NCBI GenBank assembly: GCA_023253905.1
Contig: JALREG010000395.1
Span: forward strand, 1-17,836
Length of the DNA: 17,836 nt
Direction of reading: 5' to 3'
Source: Burkholderiaceae bacterium
Lineage (GTDB): Bacteria; Pseudomonadota; Gammaproteobacteria; Burkholderiales; Burkholderiaceae
Shown: positions 15,301 to 17,836 of the stretch, piece after piece
Layout: the number at the start of each line of letters is the position of its first letter
How positions within the stretch are numbered: the stretch's first letter is position 1
Program-made: the position numbers and the translations under genes
Notes under the pieces: model-generated
Told to the model about the DNA's origin: nothing
Database searches by the model: none
Seen by the model: only the letters and a program-made list of their open reading frames with translations

Positions 15301-17836
15301 CGCCGCGATCGCGATGACTGGCTCCGAGCTCGACGATTCGCTGACAGGCGGCACCGGTCACGACACGTTCATCGGCGGACTCGGTAACGATGTTCTGGTG
15401 GGCGGGGGCGGTAACGATCTGGCCGATTACCAGGCTGCGAGCGGTCCCGTGACGGTCGACTTGTCGAACGGGGTATCGAGCGGCGCAGCGGGCAATGACG
15501 GCCTCACCAGCATCGAACTGGTGCGCGGATCGCAATACAACGACACGCTGATCAGCGGCTCAGGAAACGATACGTTTACCGGCGGCGACGGCGCTGATAC
15601 CTATCAGATTGGTGGCGGCACCGACAACCTCACCGACCTCGGAACCGGAGTTGATGTGGTTCAGGTAACGAACCCGGGTGCAACGGCGCTTGGCACCGTC
15701 GTAGCCGACTGGATCACCACCTCGTCGAGTAGCAACCTGGGTTCAGCGCGAATCACCACCGGCGGCTTTGTCGTGAACCTTGCTGCGGTCAACGCAGGAC
15801 AAGGCTGGAACGTCACCAATAACGGCGCAGCCACCACCCTCACCGGTTCGGCATTTGATGACACGCTAAATGGCGGAACCGGTAACGATACGTTGGCGGG
15901 CGGCGCGGGTAACGATGCGCTGGTCGGGGGCGCTGGGGTTGACCTCGCCGACTACTCGGCTGCCGGCACGGCGGTCAATGTTGATATCGATCTCGGGACA
16001 TCGACCGGCGGCGCGGGTAGCGATACCCTTTCCGGAATCGAGCAACTGCTGGGCTCTGCGCTCAATGACACGCTCGCGGGCGGCGCAGGTAACGACACCA
16101 TTACCGGTGGTGCAGGCGCCGACCGCTTTGTGATCACCGGTGCAACAGCGATCGTCGCCGACTTGGGTCATGGCGCAGACGTGCTCGAGGTCAGAGCCGC
16201 TGGATCTGTCGATGCAACGCTCCATACCGCCTGGACCGCCAGTGTCGCGAGCGTCAACAACGGTAGCGCCCGAATCCTCACCCCCGGCCTTCAGGTCAAC
16301 CTGAGTTCAATCAATACCGGTGGCGGCTGGCGCATTCAGAACACCGGCGCGGCCACGCAACTCGCGGGGTCGGCGCTCAACGACACCATCACCGGCGGCA
16401 CGGGCAATGACACGCTCACCGGCGGCATCGGCGCGGACACCTTCGTCATCAGTGCTGGCACCGACACCATCGCCGACCTCGGCACGGGAGCCGACGCGGT
16501 GCAGGTCGCAAGTGGCGCGACCGTCGTGGCGGATTTCACTGGTATCTGGACGGCTGACATCACCAGCCGAAATGACGGCACCACCAACCTCACCACGCCC
16601 GGATTCAATATCGACCTGACATCCATCGCGACCGGATCCGCAGGCTGGACGATCACCAACAACGGCGCTGCCGCTGAACTCACAGGATCGGCACTGGGGG
16701 ATTCCCTCACAGGCGGAAACGGCGATGATTCGCTCACGGGCGGATTGGGTAACGACACGCTCACCGGGGCAGGAGGCAGCGACCTGGTGAGCTATGCCAC
16801 CGCAGTAGCCGGGGTCAACGTCAACCTGGAACTGGGCACGGCCAGCGGCGGGGCAGGCGACGACCGGATCAGCGGCGTCGAACGTGTACTCGGCTCCGGG
16901 TTTGCTGACACGCTTCAGGGTGGCATTGGAAATGACACGCTGACCGGCGGTCTGGGTAACGACATCTTCACGGTGGCGAAAGGTACCGACACCATCGATG
17001 ACCTCGGCAATAACCAGGACACGCTGATCATCCTCGCGGGCGCCACCGCGCAGGCGACCGTCGTCAATGCCTGGACAGCCGTCGCGGCCAGCAGTAACAA
17101 GGGCGCAGCCAACCTCAGCACTCCAGGGCTGAGTGTGAATCTGTCTGCAGTCACCACCGATCTGGGATGGCGCGTCACCAACACCGGCCCCCAGACCACG
17201 CTGGTCGGTTCAGCACTGGCCGATACCTTGGTGGGCGGCACAGGCGATGACACGCTTCGCGGAGGGCTGGGCAACGACTCGCTCACGGGCGGCACTGGCG
17301 CTGACACCTTCGAAGTCGCTGCGGGCACCGACACGATCACTGATATCGGCCTGGACAATGACCTGTTGGTGGTGAGCGGCGGCGCCACCGCCAACGCCAC
17401 GGTGAACAAGGCCTGGACCGCTGCAGCAGGGAACCTGAATAGCGGTACCGCCAATCTGAGTTCAGCAGGGTTTGGCGTCAATCTGTCCGCGATCACGAGC
17501 GGGACGAGCGGATGGAGTGTGACCAACACGGGTACGGCGGCGTCGTTTGTCGGTTCGGGGCTTAACGACTCCCTCACCGGGGGCACCGGTAACGACACGC
17601 TTCGCGGGTTCACCGGCAATGACCAACTGACCGGCAGCGCGGGGGACGATCTGTTCCTGATTGATGTCGGGGCCGACACGATCACTGACCTGGGAAGCGG
17701 GATCGATGTCATTCAGATCAGTGCCGGTGCCAATGTGACCGCCAGCATCGCTTCAGACTGGACGGCTACGTCGGCGAGCCAGAACAATGGCACCGCCACC
17801 ATCAATACCGCCGGCAAGGCGGTCAACCTGAGCGCA
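6338..17836 (+). CDS. Giant RTX-type adhesin/calcium-binding surface protein, 3' end beyond window
   Basis: An uninterrupted frame of 3,833 codons starts at ATG 6338 and is still open at the last base. Approximate layout by residue: 1-125 BapA-like prefix (I-D-T-A-T-G-R-A-V near 49, V-I-E-S-F-F near 84); 136-200 Pro-rich linker, hydrophobic stretch and nine glycines; 205-320 Ig-like; 445-580 helical domain beginning I-T-P-L-T-E-L-A-A-R, recurrent in such adhesins; 590-1190 Ig-like domains, the clearest at 868-946 with G-R-T-E-P-G-A-R-V and A-T-D-L-A-G-N-K-S; from about 1207 calcium-binding nonapeptides G-G-x-G-N-D-T-L plus the W and DY modules. I read no cysteine, usual for type I-secreted RTX proteins. 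Likely exported by a type I system to the cell surface for adhesion or biofilm; the C-terminal secretion signal is not visible. It is on the same strand as the amidase but unrelated in function, so probably a separate transcription unit. Confidence 0.93.
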   Translation, partial: MDFGFFRSASRGSFRLVSSNESGGGRQLEIPAGRTTRIGALAGETFEVIDTATGRAVRKLSARRIGRALYLQLGDAGAATLVIESFFANASEGLDRLLARSERDGRLRYLTADGEPLSLEALDGTPQPLNLAVWRSPPAVVEAPPEPPPPPLATTDAGTGAGSSTDAAGAGKGLGGSTGILLGGLGLAAAAGGGGGGGGGSGGAVAAQIPAPPPRPLSVFADEAKTDGVLSGTELSDGTTITVHLAAGTLAGQRLTLILRAPDGTSAELSQPLTDAQIAAKVAVRTLTTADFAQKGLNPIGGAWKVEARIDDTYGQSSALTAFDFAVDAAIDVLLTVTAGPVSTGVGIRAFDTVGRPIRLYDTNDQLRDYIPVESDGTARFRIRNIGYTGPVLFRAVDLNGAAPNFDDEVSREMRSLGIDLRAVEVIDAANPKYRKVGDSALLEVNITPLTELAARLAGATESSAPAQGASVISANQQVAKAFGLEGMSITDRPVATNSPQFMTGNGAVLTNAEKYGLALAKLSGVDSLNNGRISDTLEQFERSLKESIANSKPGELSALGRDLLDQGRDVALAAAKEGTGTFASQTPAMPMRTLLGELRIDSQTLGANTLTIKGKALPGGHVSFDVISPETGPSKLGPFTVEADGSFNIQIPAKAIDTVLITSVDALGATVGEPLQAPSAPKLLTTSLTQVQGSGTPGDRVELRFLDNGGTRSEPVIVTIGETGQWLYAFPSQSPSPLKVEARTIDPEGNVSWMTEKAVGQPLLGLFATGGLDGYLNAGEMATSKLNLEVTLPVDALPGDIVRSVLTRPDGGESMISITLRPADVVNKRLAVEFPLPSTGDGTYETATTLRSPDGGTAALRSMLVVDTAAPVAPVLDSASGLWLTGRTEPGARVDVRTSDNKVLGISEVAGREGLWAIRLDKPISPATELKLQATDLAGNKSVVTPGVSTAPDVSILMAVDDDAPSMGLLFFGARTDDVSPLFVGTLRQPLKATEQLVIYRDNIAVGTASIDQNNATSWSFQDGTGPSGSLRAPLSQNPDGTSYAYIAKIEEKGYAPRASAPFQLAVFEAAPAINGAAVPAAGDGSVDWTDLSEQGGVRLVLRLPDRAAVGDRYTSVIGNPLSESLTLTNLITESHLGAGNVVQVVPRNWLIHAGQYQVDTTYTSSVTSLAGQGSRTRFTLNLAPIAVRETPLDDLLVAGDLPVSYNSGDGNDTLIGGIGNDTLNAGAGNDSVSGGAGNDVIYGDGADFLFGGPGDDRFTMGNPTGVILRGNEGTNTLDMTPITRQPIVLKLFGQGEFKIYVSDVQFAPGYEVTEAGLANTPWKLTVSGFEVTEFALGGQPWTVLGSRFDDKIFGGSNDDTLFGALGNDTLNGAAGNDQTDYRDASGPVDVNLLTGLATGSEGADTLISIEKIGGTAFNDTITSGAGNDTVMGRDGVDRFVIHGGRDVVSDLGQGADELQVQTGARAEVSVVQTWSATENSYAEGQAALTSSGFAVNLAAVNRGGGWQVTNTGAAALFTGSRFNDTLTGGAQSDTLTGLEGDDSLTGGLSGDTIEITAGVDTLTDLGRGLDIVHVEAGATLNADVVATWNAGPTSYNWGNVNLFTPGISVDLSAVSKGRGWKLTNTGAASSFIGSDLTDTLIGGEGNDTLRGGPGNDSLSGAQGVDLFDVDSGTDAIADLGLGHDILKVAALGRVDATVVGPWTAGPGSENLGTANINTVGQTVDLSTVASGAGWNISNIGSSASIKGSIWNDTVSGGTGDDTLRGLNGDDSLTGGAGIDLFVIDLGTDQASDIGQGVDIVQVASGSTLNGIVTGAWTATSASNNSGTANLTASGVDINLEAIASGNGWRVNNTGARASFTGSMLADSITGGTGDDTLRGAGGNDQISAGAGGDTVVVDAGTDTFNDLGSGLDVLQVATGATVNATATGTWTSPSASRNDGNANITTGGLAIDLTAITAGAGWNVLNTGAATRLTGSARNDTLTGGSGDDTIEGGVGNDRITAGQGADSILANGGTDSILDLGRGLDVLVVSNGATAEASVVEDWTATSASRNDGTARLSSSGRNVVLTAITAGLGWYVENTGSAALFAGSALEDTLVGASGNDTLRGGVSNDTLTGGTGADLFDADSGVDSIVDLGIGADRLRIASGVTVNASVAGDWTAGADSTNQGTANLSSAGRLVDLSAITTDNGWNVVNLGAGAAFTGSGLADTLTGGVGADTLRGGPGNDVLLAGSGDDLVIIDFGTDTLSDIGQGTDILQIESAAVLNGTVTGAWTATSASRNSGTATLTTSGVSVNLAAITAAGSGWTLTNTGSATSLTGSARNDTLVGGDFDDTLQGSAGNDRVTAGAGADTVIVDSGTDTFTDLGNGTDVLRVTALTATVNATVVQPWTSTSASRNDGRALVVTPGLAVNLSAVVQGLGWDVRNTAAATTLTGSTRNDTLTGGDAGDDTIIGGPGDDSLLGGLGNDLLDYSAAPSAVSVDLGNESSAGGAGTDALISFERVKGSLFGDTIAGSGGNDTFTGLAGADRFEIAAGVDTITDLGTDADVVVVTGSTTRVEADLAAAWTATAASSNAGSALLRTNGLAIDLTAVVSGLGWTLVNSGAATTLTGSALADTITGGAGNDTIKGNAGADRFLITAGTDSVLDVGNGVDVIIVSAGATVDATVTQPWTATSASSNAGTARIGSAGVSMDLTAINTGLGWRLSNSGSATSLTGSALQDTLEGGSGDDTLSGAAGNDTIDGAGGFDLVDYQFAVAAVTVDLTAGTASGGAGSDALSNIEQIRGSAYNDTFTGSAGDNTLTGGLGNDTFQITAGSDTVTDLGLGGDVVVVSAGATLTATIGATWSASAASRNEGIATLNTAGLDVNLSLITAGVGWRINNSTTAARLTGSSLNDTLSGALGSDTLVGGPGNDTFLVTGGVDTVSDLGSGVDILRVSSGSSANATLANAWTATSDSRNDGLVTVTTPGLTINLAAITTGSGWRVTNTGAAIAMTGSELDDSLTGGTGHDTFIGGLGNDVLVGGGGNDLADYQAASGPVTVDLSNGVSSGAAGNDGLTSIELVRGSQYNDTLISGSGNDTFTGGDGADTYQIGGGTDNLTDLGTGVDVVQVTNPGATALGTVVADWITTSSSSNLGSARITTGGFVVNLAAVNAGQGWNVTNNGAATTLTGSAFDDTLNGGTGNDTLAGGAGNDALVGGAGVDLADYSAAGTAVNVDIDLGTSTGGAGSDTLSGIEQLLGSALNDTLAGGAGNDTITGGAGADRFVITGATAIVADLGHGADVLEVRAAGSVDATLHTAWTASVASVNNGSARILTPGLQVNLSSINTGGGWRIQNTGAATQLAGSALNDTITGGTGNDTLTGGIGADTFVISAGTDTIADLGTGADAVQVASGATVVADFTGIWTADITSRNDGTTNLTTPGFNIDLTSIATGSAGWTITNNGAAAELTGSALGDSLTGGNGDDSLTGGLGNDTLTGAGGSDLVSYATAVAGVNVNLELGTASGGAGDDRISGVERVLGSGFADTLQGGIGNDTLTGGLGNDIFTVAKGTDTIDDLGNNQDTLIILAGATAQATVVNAWTAVAASSNKGAANLSTPGLSVNLSAVTTDLGWRVTNTGPQTTLVGSALADTLVGGTGDDTLRGGLGNDSLTGGTGADTFEVAAGTDTITDIGLDNDLLVVSGGATANATVNKAWTAAAGNLNSGTANLSSAGFGVNLSAITSGTSGWSVTNTGTAASFVGSGLNDSLTGGTGNDTLRGFTGNDQLTGSAGDDLFLIDVGADTITDLGSGIDVIQISAGANVTASIASDWTATSASQNNGTATINTAGKAVNLSA
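6911..6931 (+). repeat. (GGC)7 trinucleotide tract encoding poly-glycine
   Basis: Seven GGC codons followed by GGT-GGT-AGT-GGT-GGC encode nine glycines, a serine and two more glycines (residues 192-203) after the hydrophobic stretch L-G-G-L-G-L-A-A-A-A. Such a glycine run after a hydrophobic segment is common between the N-terminal prefix and the extracellular domains of large type I-secreted adhesins. A unit of three bases means that slippage would change the linker length without a frameshift. Confidence 0.85.
9958..10130 (+). repeat. First RTX nonapeptide array of the adhesin
   Basis: Consecutive nonapeptides of the type G-G-x-G-N-D-T-L begin with S-G-D-G-N-D-T-L-I and continue through G-G-A-G-N-D-V-I-Y to G-G-P-G-D-D-R-F, residues about 1208-1270. 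In the RTX family these form a calcium-loaded beta-roll. It marks the change from the Ig-like region to the repeat region, and precedes a degenerate W-module-like stretch at about 10300-10440. Confidence 0.9.
10481..10620 (+). repeat. First 'DY' module of the adhesin
   Basis: D-Y-R-D-A-S-G-P-V-D-V-N-L, then G-S-E-G-A-D-T-L, I-E-K-I-G-G-T-A-F-N-D-T. This is the first of six such blocks, with the Asp codons of the others at 13748, 14588, 15425 and 15950; the sixth reads S-Y with the Ser codon at 16790. The shared pattern is D-Y-x-x-A, then V-x-V-D/N-L, G-G-A-G-x-D, I-E-x-x-x-G-S and N-D-T. It is a familiar accessory block of RTX proteins and sits between two nonapeptide runs. Confidence 0.85.
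10763..13504 (+). repeat. Tandem array 1: eight W modules with near-perfect 114-residue period
   Basis: The Trp codon opening each module lies at 10763, 11105, 11447, 11789, 12131, 12473, 12815 and 13157, with the next at 13505. Seven intervals are exactly 342 bp and the last is 348 bp. Each module runs W-T-A-x-S-A-S-x-N-x-G-x-A, V-D-L-x-A-I, G-W-x-V-x-N-T-G-A (second Trp at module residue 33), L-T-G-S-A-x-N-D-T-L-T-G-G, three RTX nonapeptides, then G-T-D-T-x-x-D-L-G-x-G-x-D-V-L and A-T-V-N-A-T-V before the next Trp. Copies differ at many synonymous and surface-type positions, so the array is not a recent exact duplication. I do not recognise the W part as a named domain. Confidence 0.92.
13505..17836 (+). 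repeat. Tandem array 2: mixed long and short W modules forming an approximately 840-bp higher-order repeat
   Basis: Trp starts are at 13505, 14033, 14348, 14870, 15185, 15710, 16232, 16547, 17072, 17414 and 17759 (last copy cut by the edge). Intervals are 528, 315, 522, 315, 525, 522, 315, 525, 342 and 345 bp. The 315-bp units have one nonapeptide fewer than the 342-bp type. The 522-528-bp units carry a DY module of about 60 residues plus extra nonapeptides. Long and short units alternate, so DY starts are spaced 840, 837, 525 and 840 bp. After 17072 the array returns to the plain 342-345-bp type. Confidence 0.9.

Noticed and set aside
9958..17836. Regular spacing resembling a CRISPR or satellite array
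   Set aside because: The period is 315-528 bp, fully coding and in frame, with conserved protein motifs and divergent nucleotides; no short identical repeats with unique spacers.

Overview
The window looks like the chromosome of a GC-rich betaproteobacterium, probably of the order Burkholderiales. The reasons are high GC, a Bug-type tripartite tricarboxylate transporter (TTT) binding protein, MmgE/PrpD and AtzG/AtzE-like genes, and a very large RTX adhesin with a BapA-like N-terminus. No rRNA, tRNA, CRISPR array, insertion sequence or integrase is visible, and the taxon is an inference.

Left part (1-3594, minus strand): four genes point the same way, in transcription order an MmgE/PrpD family protein, a periplasmic Bug-type solute-binding protein, a maleate-isomerase/arylmalonate-decarboxylase family enzyme with a single cysteine, and the first 67 codons of a protein that resembles a flavin-containing monooxygenase with an NTF2-like N-terminus (cut by the left edge). 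Gaps are short (66, 29 and 87 bp), so this is probably one catabolic operon for an organic acid.

Middle part (3595-6337): an 87-bp divergent intergenic region with a perfect 7-7-7 dyad separates that operon from a plus-strand set: an EamA/DMT transporter, a 66-residue AtzG-like (DUF4089) protein, and an amidase-signature hydrolase whose start codon overlaps the AtzG-like stop (ATGA). With its small partner, the amidase could release a carboxylate or carbamoyl acid from an amide, which the divergent operon might then process; the substrate is unknown.

Right part (6338-17836, plus strand): almost two thirds of the window is a single open frame with no stop, at least 3,833 codons, running off the right edge. 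It encodes a secreted RTX-type giant adhesin: BapA-like prefix, Pro-rich and poly-Gly linker, helical domain, several Ig-like domains, then about 7.9 kb of RTX repeats. The RTX part is organised by an unusually regular module marked by a W-T/S-A motif and a later G-W motif. Nineteen copies start in the window. Seven consecutive starts-to-starts are exactly 342 bp; later units are 315, 342-348 or 522-528 bp. The differences correspond to one nonapeptide fewer (-27 bp) or to insertion of a second, about 60-residue 'DY' module (+180 bp). In the second half, long and short units pair into an approximately 840-bp higher-order repeat. The secretion signal, and any type I secretion genes, would lie beyond the right edge.
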